Of a DNA stretch of 64,000 nt, positions 31,021-42,892 are shown one piece after another (the first letter of the stretch is position 1; each line of letters begins with the position of its first letter). Both the position numbers and the translations under genes were made by a program. Location of the stretch: contig OY986967.1 in assembly GCA_963920575.1 (NCBI GenBank), positions 27,481,137 to 27,545,136 on the forward strand, given 5' to 3'. Source of the stretch: Narthecium ossifragum. Lineage: Eukaryota > Streptophyta > Magnoliopsida > Dioscoreales > Nartheciaceae. The notes under the pieces are model-generated. The model had not been told where the DNA came from. It saw only the letters and a list, made by a program, of their open reading frames with translations, and made no database searches.

Positions 31021-33344
31021 CATACGAGTTGAATCGGGGATCTAACCAAGAATGAACAAGGTGTGGGTTTTTTTCCCTCTTACTCATAAAATCCAGATTT
31101 TGATCGGTGATTACTATAGATCATAAATCCCAGTCCGCATTTGGAGAATTTAGTTTTGTTTTCATTTGTATTCCATTGTTTCGGGCATCAATGTTGCCCC
31201 GAGGATATACTGAGCTTATTAGAGAGTTTATACTTGATTTGCATATTTCCTGGGATTTGAGTGTATGTACTTTGAGAATTGAGAGGTATTGAATGTCATC
31301 ATGCTAATATAGATGAGCATATGAGAATACCTTTATTCTACGAGAATTCCTTTATTCTACGAGAATTCCTTTATTCTACGAGAATTCCTTTATTCTACGA
31401 GAATTTATAACTTTGCAGACTTGGGAAAATCTTGTAGGCATCTCTGGTTTATTTATTGTGAGGAGTATTAAGCATTGGAAGTTGTTGTTTGCTTTTAAGA
31501 ACTCTGCTTACGTATTGGCTAGAGGAAGGCTATCCATAATCTATGTTGTTTTTGTACTAGTGGAGTAAGTTGAAATTCCACTCCGGAGAAGAGAAATATA
31601 AGAGTGAAAAGTGAGGATAAAGACCAGAAGAAAGAATAGGGAAGTGGGAGGAGAGAAGTAACAAATTTATAGGTGAGGTGAAGTATGAAGAGGCCGGGGG
31701 AATGTCATTTTCCGGTCTCTTTTCCCCTCAACATAGCTGATGAGTCTGATATCAAAGCCACACCAACTCGGACCCAGGCCAGGCCTGCTGGTGTGGATAA
31801 CGGGTGAACTTTAATTTTCGATTGATTAACCTGCAGCCCACACAAGGCACTTCTAGGAAATGTATGGTGAATATGGGATTTGATTCTAGCTTTCCCCTAA
31901 AGCAGCCACACGAACTAGCACGCAGTGATGGAAGGATGTCGAATAATTTATTGTTTCCACATTGACTTATGACAATTCCCCATCTCTGCAAAATAAGTAG
32001 CAAAACTTTACCTCTTCTGCAACGACTACTTATTTCCATATAAGTTTGAAGTTTTAGGGGGTGTTTTGTTTGTGGATAGGAAAGTTGTGCATAGTGCATG
32101 AAATTACTATGCAAATGTTCCCCACTTGGTAGGGGCTGAGATTGAGCTAGGCAGAGCCTGAGTTTTGCTGATGAAGGATCTGGCAGGATCAAACCTCATG
32201 TACAGGTTTTGGCATTTCATGTTGGTGTAGAATCTAATTGCATCTAGATCTAAAAACAATCTCCCAACCATTAATGTGGGATAAAAATCTGCTGTGCATT
32301 AGTTTTTCTTATTTCCTGATTCTTGTTGTGCAGCTGAGTTCATAATTTCTCTCATAGTTAGTGTGTGCTTATTACCGCAGTCGCTAATTTGGTCTGTGAC
32401 CGTTAATTTAATATCAAAACTTCAGGACAATACAAGACGAATCAAACATTTTATTTGATTTCTGATACAGAAGATTTTACTGTTCGTAAGCTGTCTTTCA
32501 GCTCCTCCTTTGTTTACATTTTACAGAAACAGAATATAGTCATATTGCGATGCATTCTAGCCATTGAGAAAAACAGTCCGTTGATTTGAGTTTCCCTGCT
32601 ACTTCTCTACTCTGATGATCTTGAAGGACCATAACCTGTCGATGATTGTGCCACTCTCTATATCATGTTAATTTGGTGGAATATCTTATCAGTTGTAAAA
32701 CTTTTGATCAAAATCTCGACTATGAGAAATCCTATTATGGTTTTACGGAAAGAATGGTTATTTCACTCACAATAATCTGGTAAATTTCTATCAATATACA
32801 TCTTGAAAACGCACGGCTTGTCACAATTTTCATAGCTGACACCTCTTCCAAAGAAGCTGTGTTTGTTCTTCATCATACTAGTCGTTAGTACTCCCGTTTT
32901 CTTACTTGGTGGTAGATTGTTACCACCTAATGTTAAATCTTTTCTTCCATGGGTCTGCCAAAGTTCTAGGAAATGTTTGGCAATTAAGGTTCTACTTCAG
33001 GCCAGAACAAGCCTATTTATTTCCAGCAAAGGGGAATTTGTTTATGACAGTAAATAGATAGCTATCCTCTTACATGGTGTGGTTCCCTTCTTTTAAACCC
33101 AAGCTACATAATTGAAAAGCAATACACTAGCATAAACTTTAGCCACTATGTTGCACCTGCATGCAACCTTGCGAAAATAAAAATAAAGCCTCTCGGTCGT
33201 TGGAACGACCTTCACATTAAGATGTCCACGTCATGCCAAAGATGTGTCCACGTACCGTGGGTTGGGCCTACTACACATGCGACGAGGCCTACCATATTCT
33301 TTGAGCTGTTTTACGGAGAATCATAGAGTAATAAGCAGTTAAGC
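31021..33344. other. CCME 3' flank and intergenic DNA; no gene recognised
   Basis: Mostly AT-rich sequence with a purine-rich stretch at 31590-31700 and the 19-bp minisatellite. Around 31740-31860 a segment is weakly reminiscent of a retroelement leader, but no LTR pair is found. The longest open frame (minus strand, 31752-32192) shows no family features. Confidence 0.4.
31332..31404 (+). repeat. 19-bp minisatellite, about 3.8 copies
   Basis: Perfect head-to-tail copies of TTTATTCTACGAGAATTCC, at 31332, 31351, 31370 and a partial copy at 31389. It lies about 300 bp downstream of the CCME stop. Each unit contains GAATTC and a small dyad (TTCTacgaGAA). Confidence 0.95.
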
Positions 33345-33740
33345 ACACACTCCTTCGTCCATATCCGAGCACCGCCATGTCCCCGCGCGGATAATGTGGA
33401 TTGCGGATCATAACCGTCTTCGTGTCTTCGTGGGTACGCGGATAATATCCGCGTACCCACGGTTATCCGTAAAATCTAAAAAAAATCATTCAATCCCTAG
33501 AATCTAAATCTAAATTCACCAAACTATCATCAAAATTCACTCTCTAAAATCTCTAAAATCTAGATTCACCAAACAGTCATTAGCATTTAATCTCTATTAA
33601 AGTATTATTACAAAAATAGACTCTCTAAAATTTACCAAACCAACATTCATTGGCGGAGCGGGGCGGATAACGGGGCGGATATTATCCAATACCATAATCC
33701 GCCCCGTAATCCAGCGATGCAGTCGATTTTGCCATCTCTA
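33345..33740 (-). mobile_element. Truncated hAT-type MITE, inverted relative of 34121-34682
   Basis: On the minus strand it begins TAGAGATGGCAAAATCGAC and continues through GGGCGGATTATGG, GTTGGTTTGGTAAATTTTA and ATCCGCGTACCCACG. These are the same blocks, in the same order, as the element at 34121-34682. The match stops near 33345 in AGTGTG, before the other terminal repeat, so this copy is truncated. No transposase is encoded. Confidence 0.75.
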
Positions 33741-34120
33741 TATGTAATGTTCAAACTACACTGAAATTAAAATCCTTAGCTTACATACGTCCATGAACGA
33801 ATGATAGCTAGTCCTTGGTTCTGGGTAGCAGCAATATAGACTAATTTTATCCAATCAGCCATTTTAGCATACAAGCGTCACCATCAAGAGATCCGAATGA
33901 GGCACAAGGACCATCGCAGAGACTTCAGTGCATATTAGAGAGGTAGCGTCTGTATTGTAAGGAGCTCCTGTATGCGCTGGTCTTCAAAGGGTCAATTTTT
34001 TAAAGAAACAAAAACAAAACCTCCATACACTAACACCATATAAATCACAACTGGCACTAGAGAGCATATCAGTATGTGTCAGCATGCCATCTATAATAGA
34101 ATAGCAAAATACGACAGAAT

Positions 34121-34682
34121 TAGGGATGGCAAAATTGACCGCCCCGCTGGATAACCGATCCGATCCGCATCGATGGGGACGGGTATGATATAGATGTTTT
34201 ACCCGTGGATACGGGTATGGTTTTCAAATTTAAAATCCACACGGGTACGGGGCGAATTATGGTATTGGGTAATATCCGCCCCGCTATCCGCCCCGCATAT
34301 CCGCCTCGCCCGGCCACTAAATGTTGGTTTGGTGAATTTTAAAGAGTCTATTTTTGTAATAATACTCTAATAAAGACTAATTGTTGATGAGTGTTTGTGA
34401 ATCTAGATTTTAGAGACCGAATATTAATGATAGTTTGGTGAATTTAGATTTAGATTTTAGAGGCTTAATGCTAATTGAATGGTTTTTTTAGGTTTTGCGA
34501 ATAACCGCGGATTGTGAGTAACCGCGAATTACGGGTAATATCCGCGTACCCACGGAAATGGTTATGGTCCGCGATCCCCATTATCCGCGCGGGAAATGGG
34601 CGGTTATGGTATGGGCGGAAGAGTGTGGGGACGGGTATGGTATTTTCAATATCCACCCCGATCCGCCCCGTTGCCATCACTA
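34121..34682 (+). mobile_element. hAT-type MITE with 8-bp target duplication
   Basis: A 562-bp non-autonomous element with ends TAGGGATGGCAA and (reverse complement) TAGTGATGGCAAC. It is flanked by a perfect 8-bp target duplication, GACAGAAT, at 34113-34120 and 34683-34690, as expected for hAT transposition. The subterminal regions are dense in CCGCCCCG, GGGGCGG and ATCCGC motifs and the middle is AT-rich. It carries no transposase frame. Confidence 0.9.
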
Positions 34683-34690
34683 GACAGAAT

Positions 34691-34950
34691 GCAGTAACTC
34701 AATGCTGGCGGTGGTCAAACTGCTGATTATAAATCAGTTACAAAGCCAACCATGCTACAAATTAAGCACAATCCAAACATCTTCAGAAACAAGATATGTA
34801 TGCCCAACATGGACTGACTAATAATCAAGATGAGGTTTCCGGTGGCCGGGTGATATTTCTTGCAGGAATAAACAGCAAAGGATTAGTGACAATTTTGACT
34901 ACTGATGTGCTTCTATAAGAAACAGGACCTCCGACGGCACATGACAGTTA
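34691..34950 (-). other. SmE 3' untranslated region and flank
   Basis: Sequence between the hAT element and the SmE stop codon on the minus strand. It probably contains the SmE 3' untranslated region. I see no other feature. Confidence 0.4.
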
Positions 34951-36902
34951 TCACTTTCCCCTGAAAAAAGCAAAAGAAAACAAGAACAGTCAAGACCTTA
35001 CCATTAGGAAGGAGATAGACAGCAATTAGCTAAGAGATAGAAGATTTTCTCCATTCCAGGTTTACTCACGTGTTCATCATCAGAGTAATATTGTCTCCTT
35101 TTAGAAGGATCCTTCCTAAAAAACAAATGGAAGAATCTTAGGATAGAGCATGAAAGAAGAAAGGAGAAATAAAGGAGAAAAAAATGGGATGCATGGGACA
35201 GTTCCCAGAGAGACTCACCCAGTGGCTTTTTCGTCTCCTTCTTAACATTGATTTCTTCAGCTTCCTCCAAAACCAAATTCATATACTCATCAAAACCCTA
35301 CAAATACACCACAAAAACATAAGATATCGGGGAACTAATGGAAAAAATACATCTGACAAGCTTGAAGAAAGTTGGCAAGATCAGTTTCCACCAAGATCGA
35401 CACCACAATAGCAGCGAGCATTTGCAGCCATAATCAACTCTTGAAGATATTGCATAGTGAGCCTTTAATGCCTAATGCTAGCCGAACTTGTTGGGCATAA
35501 TCTATGTTCACCAAATGTCACAGAATATATATTTGCATTGACAAAAAGGTTGCTGATCTAGTTGACATATGCCCATGTAGTACAAACGGTTGAGATATCC
35601 AGTAAAACAAAAATCTCCTCCTTAAAATAGGGCTCATATATCTGCACCAAAAATTCTGCCTAGTTTGGGGTGAAACTCAAGGATCTGCATAAAATTGATT
35701 ATGCTGCAACATTGAAATTGAATTTTCCTCCTAGAGAAGGTTCCTTTGCTTTAAGACTTATGAATGTTGTCTCTCACATCTATGGTCGCGTCTCATAAAT
35801 TAAAAACAGCCCATTAACCCCAAAGCATTATTTATGTAAACAACAAGAATTCTTCAGGTCCCTATCTTGCCTTCCTGCTTATACCTGATAGGGGATGCAT
35901 ATCTTACCCTTGAATAATATATTAAATTTCAACATGACACTCGCCACAATGCTGCTATCTGCTCTACTATACTTGTTATTGTATTCTCCAATTGATTCGT
36001 CGGATATCTCATTTCACCATTTTGAGGTTGCATTCACAGCAAGAGAGGGGAAAACAAAATATCAAAATCTAAAACTAAAGCTGCCACAAAGTGTAGGTTA
36101 TGTGGACTCTTTAGGATAGGAGGATCAGCTATATAAGACGGCGTAGCCGCTTACCTTCTACCAATTGCATTTTAAAAACACCCATGTTCAAATACAAATC
36201 TTTTTCCTAGTTCTTTAAGAGCAGAGTTGGCAGCACATTGAAGCAAGGATTATTCAATCAGGACAGATTCAGCTTCTTATATAATGAGAAAATTGAAGGG
36301 CGTCGTTTGGTGATCAATAGCCTTAAATGAAGCATCATCTTTGCATGTAGCACAAGTTTCATTGAGGTCGAAGAAGCAATACAAAGATTAGCAGCGTAAA
36401 GAACTCGCATATACATAAGGAAAGGCATGCGTGGCAATACAAAACAAACAAAATGCAACTAATCTTAGCAAGACCAAACATTACATCAAAATGCAAGTAA
36501 AACCATTCCCATCTAAAGAGAGAAAAGGTAAGACAACTTACGATGATTTGGCCTTCGATCCTCAAATCCTTCTGCTCGAAAAGCCAGATCTGAATGCGAG
36601 ATTTCTGCAGAAATCCAACAAAGCGCCAAATTTTTAAGCTACATAATTGGGTCAAACCCTAAATAAAAACGGAAAGAAAAGAGAGGAGCGACGCTTACGC
36701 TCTGGAGAAACCTAAATATGAGGTTCTAAAGCACGACCGCCGCATCCAGATCCACCAATCCAACAAGAAAAGAAACAAATTTTTAGAGACAAGGAAGTAA
36801 CGAAACATTAGGGCTCCTACTCGATCAGAGAAATGGACAAGATAGAGAGAGAGAGATTACGATGGGCTGTGTCATAATACGCTGGACTTTGGTGGTCGCC
36901 AT
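34951..36902 (-). CDS. SME: Small nuclear ribonucleoprotein E (SmE), 6 exons with 27-nt micro-exon
   Basis: Core Sm protein of the spliceosomal U1, U2, U4 and U5 snRNPs, member of the seven-subunit Sm ring that binds the Sm site of snRNA. Exons on the minus strand: 36902-36861, 36725-36699 (27 nt), 36604-36542, 35297-35219, 35115-35070, 34960-34951; 267 nt, 88 residues, the normal plant length. The product reads MATTKVQRIMTQPI, NLIFRFLQS, KSRIQIWLFEQKDLRIEGQII, the Sm1 continuation GFDEYMNLVLEEAEEINVK, and the Sm2 motif RILLKGDNITLMMNTGK. Every junction has GT-AG borders and correct phase. The long intron 3 (35298-36541) is 1.2 kb. Upstream lies AAACCCTAG (telo-box) near 36965. Confidence 0.95.
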
Positions 36903-37267
36903 GGCTGGAACTACGAGCAACCGCACCCCTCCGCAGCTGGATCGGCTTGGAAGCGGGAACCTAAAACCCTAGAATTCTAGGAGAGGAAGGTCAATAAGGC
37001 CGGAGTGGTGAACAACTTGGGGTTTTGGGTTTTATACAAGGGGGCATGACCTGGTTCGCTTGGGGCCGGACCCCTATTGTTAGTCTTCGTTTGGATTTAG
37101 AGTGGGCCGGGTCCGATTCGACGGTCGCATGAATGATAATATTACGGCTAAGTTTTTTGCCACTTAACTAATTTTCCTGCTCTTGTTTTCATCCAAACAC
37201 ATCCGCAGTTTGCAGTCTGCACCACCCACAAGAGACACTCATTCAACTCTGGGCTCTTATATATATA
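36903..37267 (-). promoter_or_regulatory. SmE promoter region
   Basis: Upstream of the SmE start on the minus strand. It contains a telo-box-like AAAACCCTAG at about 36963-36972, often seen in promoters of plant genes for translation and RNA processing. Beyond about 37100 the sequence becomes AT-rich and runs into Helitron-like repeats. Confidence 0.4.
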
Positions 37268-37854
37268 CTAGCGAGGTGGCACGGTAATCACCCACCTCTT
37301 AACTTCCTTGTTAACCACCCACCCCTCATCCACTAACCCTTACTGACTTTCATGTTAACTTTCCTCTCATCCCCATTAATCACCTCCCTCACTAACTTTC
37401 CTCTCCACATAGGACTAAGCCTGTCATGTAGGATCCACGTAGGACAACCAAAGATTATTTTATAACCATGCTAGCTCCTATATAAGGATGATAAGGATGA
37501 TATATATTAGTGGTGCCCCTACCACCTTGACAGATAACCACCAACCCTACCTTAATAACTCCCTCCTACTAAATCCCATCATGCCACATAGGCTCCACCT
37601 AGGACATTCTCTCGTCACGTAGAACAACGAAAATTTCACTTATAATCATAGTTTGGATGACTAGTAAGCCCCCTGTCACATGGCAGGGTAACTACCATCT
37701 CTCCCCACCTTCCCCAATAACTCCTCACTAACCCCCTCTCTCCCCCACTAACTCCCCCTCCACGTAGGCTCCACGTAGGATAACCCTCTCCATGTAAGCT
37801 CCACATATGACAACGAAAGGTTAATTTATAACCATTTCTCTATATAAATATTGA
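37268..37854 (-). mobile_element. Three short Helitron-like units, head to tail
   Basis: On the minus strand three related units end CTAG|T, CTAA|T and CTAG|T at plus-strand positions 37661, 37507 and 37268, and begin with TC after A near 37854, 37657 and 37488. The unit 37661-37854 has a 3' hairpin with CCCTG/CAGGG stem nine bases from CTAG, as in the 27.76-kb unit. Shared interior words are TCCTACGTGG, ATGGTTATAA and GGTGGTTA. End-to-end arrangement at AT sites is characteristic of Helitrons. There is no coding capacity. Individual limits are uncertain by a few bases. Confidence 0.55.
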
Positions 37855-38661
37855 TATCCCATGTATATTAGTGGTCGAGTCTCTCTAAAAGCTTGCATGA
37901 TTAGTAGTGCATTGGAATAACAGTTGGGATCATTGTAGATAGACATCAGCTGCTAATTAAACCTCCACATGCATAATCGAAACTAATTAGTAGCTAGTAA
38001 TGTTCACCTTAATTATTCCAAACACAGCTGTGTTACAACACAAGCATCTATAATTTGACACCGACCTCTTATTCTGCCACGCTAATTAATTATGCTAGTC
38101 ACAGCTGCCATAAATCCACCGAACTAATAAGATAATCATTGATCCTAACAGTCACAGTCTACGTGCCTCGAATAATCTATATATATATCTCATCCCGACA
38201 TGGCTCGTTGGTTGTTGCTGTCATTATGGAGCCCACAACATATTAATCTGGAATAAAATTAGTTATTTGTACTAATAACACACTTCTTCATAATTATCCC
38301 TCAAAAAACCTGTAATTGGCCCACCAAAAGCTCAGATATATATGCAATAATAAGGTCACCAATATATTTTAGGTCCAGACTCCAGAATCCAGACCCACCC
38401 AACTGGTCGGTGATCTCCACAGAACACGCACCACATGAGCGTAACATCATCAAATGCTGATCTGCCTCATCCCTGTCTCAAAACCGTAACCCTAAATTTA
38501 CCACCTCCAGGCCACCTTCGGACACCGCTCAATTTCCATGCACGTAAACACCTCAATCTCCACCTGGAACCCACCCCCACCAAAAGCCAACCCTAAGAAA
38601 ACAATGGCCACACAACCCTAACAAATTAAAGGTAACAAACCAAAACCACCACCCTCCACCC

Positions 38662-38668
38662 TATAAAA
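38662..38668 (+). promoter_or_regulatory. TATA box of AG-peptide gene 1
   Basis: CTATAAAACC in a C-rich context 133 bp upstream of the start codon. The same block stands 151 bp upstream of the second copy, which supports its role. Confidence 0.65.
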
Positions 38669-38794
38669 CCCCCCTCCACCCCCACCATTCCTCCTCAGGC
38701 CTGCAGAAGAAGAAGAAGAACAACCCCCTCAGCTCCTCCAACCTCCAACGCGGGCTCCGGTGAGTCTAGTTCCCCTCCCCAAAGCCCGGCCGTG

Positions 38795-38971
38795 ATGGAG
38801 ATGAAGAAGATGCTCTGCGCCGCCCTCATCGCCGCCGCCTCCGCCACCGCCGCCCTGGCAGCTGAGGCTCCCGCTCCGGGACCCGCCAGCGCTTCCTTCG
38901 CCGTCACCCCCGCCATCGGAGCCCTCATCTGCGCCTCCGCCCTCTCCTTCTTCTCCTTTTACTTGCAGTAG
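38795..38971 (+). CDS. Arabinogalactan peptide, copy 1
   Basis: A 58-residue precursor. It begins [20 protein letters not shown], a signal peptide with an Ala-rich core and a cleavage site near [10 protein letters not shown]. The mature peptide [12 protein letters not shown] has the alternating Ala-Pro residues that are hydroxylated and loaded with arabinogalactan. The end, [16 protein letters not shown], is a hydrophobic tail like a GPI-addition signal. AG-peptides of this type are anchored at the cell surface. The start was chosen because the second copy keeps the same frame and start. Compared with copy 2 it has Cys instead of Gly and Ser instead of Ala in the tail. Confidence 0.88.
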   Translation: MEMKKMLCAALIAAASATAALAAEAPAPGPASASFAVTPAIGALICASALSFFSFYLQ

Positions 38972-38989
38972 CCTCGCCATGGAATTAAA

Positions 38990-40600
38990 AGAGAGAAGAG
39001 ACGAAGGACATTAAACCTATGGAATAAAAGTATTTTTGTTCAGAATATTGTAACGTTTGCAGGCCATTTTTTCGTCTTTCTTTATTACTTTCATCTGGTG
39101 TGCCACTTTTGGTCATAAGATATACTTGAGTTGAGCCTAAACATGATTAGTAGTGCAATATTGGAATAAAAGATGGGATTATTAATTTTACATTTGTACT
39201 TAAAGACATCAGTTCTAACCTTAAAAAGGTTCACCTAATTATCGTTAATCCAAACAGCTCTATTAAACCAGAAATAATATCTATAATTTGCACACCGACC
39301 TATTATCCTTAATTTGCCATGCTTAATTATGCTAGTCGCTTCCTTAATCCACCGAACTAATCAATCATTACTTTTATCCTAATTTAAGAGTACACTAGCT
39401 AGTTGCATGCCGCGAATCATCTATATATCTTTCTTCGACATGGCTTCATGGTTGCTATCATCGTGGAGCCCTCAACAGACTAGCTAGTACATTGCTAACA
39501 TGTTATAGCTAGCTAGGGACAGCTGCCACAGCTACACTTTTCGGAACCGATAAGCTTATCGGATTTTTTTTATTAATATTCTAAGCATAATTAATGACGC
39601 ACTGGTGGCTTAATACACACTCGTATACACAAAAGTTACGAATGCTTTGAAGACATGTCACGATTATTTTGCTTAATTTTTTTTTTTGTGTTTGGTTGCG
39701 GAATGTTTAGAACAAATTATTCTCGTAATTTTCTAATGTGGTAAGGAAGCCTAAGGAAAAAAAATGAAGGAAAAATGTGGCTTTCTCCCTCTTGCAGAGA
39801 GCCATATATAACAAATAATTAGCAAACTGTTCGTAATTACACCAAGCAGCTTGGTTGCAGAAATACAGAGAATTAATTATTCTTTTGGAAAAAACATAAT
39901 TCATTAGATATCATATATATCTCTACAGGTTGGGTTTATATGGACTAATTAATCACCCAAATCAATGTGCCTTAAACATTATAATTTGCTCACCAAATAT
40001 ATATATGGACGACCTGGATAATCCATACAAAAAGTGATCTCGAATACTACCATCCATTGCTGGCCTTAAAGCAGATCCATATATATGTCTCCGAACAAAT
40101 AAAAAGATTGCATATAAAACGTATTCCACTTTCAGTTTTACAACTTAATCGGGTTAAGGGAGGGAATATTCATGAAATATTCTCGAATTCACTATTTATT
40201 TCACACTTTATCCTCTAAACATCTTTTCCTATTTCAAGTAATCATTACAAAGTTATTTCTGTTCTTCATTTTATTTTTCCCTTATTTCAAGTAATCATTA
40301 TAAAATTATTCCCGAAACCGAGTCTCTAAATCCAGAATAAAGTTATTTCCACACCAAACGAGGCTTTACGATCGCTTTCTAATTTTTGCTAGAAAAAATA
40401 TTGTTTTGGTTTAGGAATCCTTACTTATTTGAAGAGGATTTCATCTGCAAATAAGTGTCATGCATGTTTTCGAAGGAAAACACAAAGCAGTCATATACGA
40501 GTCGTAAATCGGAAATTATATATATGTAATTATTATTTTTCTCCGTCTCAAAACTCCAACTCTAAAGTTTTACGTGTATATGTGTGCATATATAACACTT
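38990..40600. other. Spacer between AG-peptide copies
   Basis: AT-rich DNA. Its first part (to about 39490) is the second copy of the distal promoter. The remaining 1 kb is extra relative to copy 1 and may include a small insertion. A perfect 16-bp palindrome, CCGATAAGCTTATCGG, lies at 39547-39562. I found no coding region. Confidence 0.5.
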
Positions 40601-40731
40601 GCACGTGCATGCACGTAAACTCCCTGTAATCCAGCTGGAAACCCACCCCACTCGACCAGCCAACCCTAACAAGCCTAATAAACAATGACCACACAACCCT
40701 AACAAAAGGTAACAACCCAACCAAACCATCC

Positions 40732-40738
40732 TATAAAA
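40732..40738 (+). promoter_or_regulatory. TATA box of AG-peptide gene 2
   Basis: CTATAAAACC, conserved with copy 1 and followed by the same CCACCATTCCTCCTCAGGCC block that probably contains the transcription start and leader. Confidence 0.65.
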
Positions 40739-40882
40739 CCCCCCTCACAACCCACCATTCCTCCTCAGGCCTGCAGAAGAAGAAGGAGAACAACCTCCCC
40801 ACGTTCACAACCCTCTCAGGCACCTCTACCCTCCACCGCGGGCTCCGGCGAGTCTAGTTCCCCTCCCCAAAGCCCGGCCGTG

Positions 40883-41059
40883 ATGGAGATGAAGAAGATG
40901 CTCTGCGCAGCCCTCATCGCCGCCGCCTCGGCCACCGCCGCCCTGGCAGCTGAGGCACCTGCTCCGGGACCCGCCAGCGCTTCCTTCGCCGTCACCCCCG
41001 CTATCGGAGCCCTCATCGGGGCCTCCGCCCTCTCCTTCTTTGCCTTCTACTTGCAGTAA
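40883..41059 (+). CDS. Arabinogalactan peptide, copy 2
   Basis: Tandem paralogue of the gene at 38795, also 58 residues and 56/58 identical. It has the signal peptide, the [12 protein letters not shown] mature core and the hydrophobic tail [16 protein letters not shown]. The tail here has Gly and Ala at the two differing positions, which is the more usual composition for a GPI signal. The nearly identical sequence suggests recent duplication or gene conversion. Confidence 0.88.
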   Translation: MEMKKMLCAALIAAASATAALAAEAPAPGPASASFAVTPAIGALIGASALSFFAFYLQ

Positions 41060-42892
41060 GAGGGAAAGAAAGAAGAAGAAGAAGAACCAACCATGGAATA
41101 AGAGTTTCTTATTCAGATTGAAATCCTATAAGCCATTTCTTTCTTCCTTCCTTTCTTCCTTTTTCTTAACCATGTTATCATCTGTTTGTTCCTAGATCCA
41201 TTTTTCCATGGATTGATTTGGATTTAACTTATGATGACTTGCAAGGAATAAAGTACCCGTTTGCTTTAGTATATATTATTATTCGGTTGTTCAATTATCT
41301 CGTCTCATATTGTTTTGATCAGGAGTTCTTCTTGATTGAGTTGGAATCATATATATATCACGTGTAAATAGTTGTTGATTAAAAAGAGTTTTTCTTCATA
41401 TTTTCCAGATTAAAATCTGATCTAGACTCATCACCAAGATCGATCAAAGTTTCGGAGTACCGATCAATTTCCTTTGGAAATTCTTGAGGGCTCTCTGTGC
41501 ACTAAAGTTCATCAAAACATAAAGCTAATGATACGTTTGAATTCCATATGGGTGTGTTTAGCAACTTTGAATCAGACGAATGAGCAGAACGAGGAATCTA
41601 TGAAATGAGATAAATGAGGAATGAGTTGAATCTGTTGATTACGACGTTTGATTTGTCTGGTATGAATGAGCTGAATCTGTTGTTGAATGTGTGAATTTTC
41701 ATAGCACATTAAAAATAAAGATTTAGATATATATAATTCAAATTAAGACTTGTTTTTTTATAATAATGACAATACCACGAGACATAAATAATTATCAACT
41801 TAAACATACATCATGCGTTGATTTTTATACCTCAATAAAAGTATATACAAACTAAAAAAACTCTAAAATGATACAAATATTGCAGGTGTTCCTCCAAGCT
41901 TCCGGATACTTGGTGACCTTACAATCGATTCCAAGCAACAAATAATAGCAATAGATCTTATGCAAGTTTACAACTCAATACTACTTATAGTAGGCCTTCA
42001 ACCCGTCCAAAAATAACCTTGAATAACTTCTTATAGTTTCCCAACGCTCTATTTTTGACTCTGCAGCCGTCTAACTCAAAATGCAGCCTTCATTGTTTAT
42101 GGTTGAACCACGCATCAACTGTCACATCGACTGCATCCAAACACGTCCTAAATATAAGTCATGGTCTATCCATGCATGCTCCTCTATTCACTCACGGTCG
42201 ATCCATGCATCAACCGTATCATCAATCATACATCTACATCAAGAGAACGTTACTTCACGATCGATGCGACGGTCGACCGCTAACACATTCTAAATCCGAT
42301 GAGGAATGGACACCTTGATTCGTCAAAATCAGAATGGGATGAAGGTCGGATTCTGGACATTCCAAATAGCCTTACGAGCCAAATACTTAAATCAGTTGAA
42401 TCCAGAATCCGGAATCCGGAATCCATCATTCCTCCCATCCACCTCATTTGCCTCATCAAGCATCATCCAAACACGCCCTTTGTGTATGCTTTAGGCTTTG
42501 TAAAGGATTGCGGCCTTTTCATTCTTAGTTTGGTGGGTTGCCATTTAGTTTCGATCTTTTAAGATTATCCAGAACATATTGTACTTTTTCTTTACGATCT
42601 GATCAACTAACATGGGCTTCGGAAAAAGGGTTTCCTTGTGTCTCGCATAAATAGTGGAGGACAGCAGGTATACGATGGAACCTTATTATCTCCCAACCTT
42701 GATTCCCAAGACAAACTCATGTCCTTTTCTAAAAGATGTGGACAATTCTCTTTATAAAGCCGGTGCATCCTATCAAAGGGATGTTGTTATCTTTTTGTAT
42801 TTTAGAGTTAGGTAATCTAATAGTGGAGGGAGGGGTGGGCGAGTTAGCAGGGAGATAAAAAGAGTCAATATAATCATAGCCTCACTAGTTCA
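41060..42892. other. Intergenic DNA, possible decayed transposon
   Basis: AT-rich. A segment from about 41549 (GGTGTGTTTAGCAACTTTGAATC) to 42480 (CATCATCCAAACACGCCC) has weakly inverted ends of GTGTTTGG type and internal GAATC repeats, suggesting an old Harbinger or hAT element. I could not find a target duplication. The open frames at 42055-42562 show no family features. Confidence 0.35.

Larger units (their letters stand above)
37915..41060 (+). repeat. Tandem duplication of the AG-peptide gene with its promoter
   Basis: The sequence 37915-38990 recurs, diverged, in 39140-41060. The distal upstream part (ATGATTAGTAGTGCA, ACACCGACCT, CACCGAACTAAT, CGACATGGCT) is spaced about 1.24 kb between copies, while the genes are 2088 bp apart. 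So about 0.85 kb was gained or lost between them. The proximal promoters and leaders are nearly identical, whereas the distal parts have diverged. Confidence 0.85.

Noticed and set aside
31740..31870. Possible retrotransposon primer-binding site (CTGATATCAAAGCC resembles a TGGTATCAGAGC site)
   Set aside because: No LTR with TG...CA ends, no polypurine tract and no gag/pol frames nearby.
39547..39570. Palindrome CCGATAAGCTTATCGG followed by a T-run, like a bacterial terminator
   Set aside because: The surroundings are plant nuclear intergenic DNA; no gene ends there and eukaryotic genes do not use such terminators. Probably chance.
41549..42480. Possible DNA transposon with GTGTTTGG-type ends
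   Set aside because: Ends match poorly and no 3-bp or 8-bp target duplication was found. Kept only as a remark.
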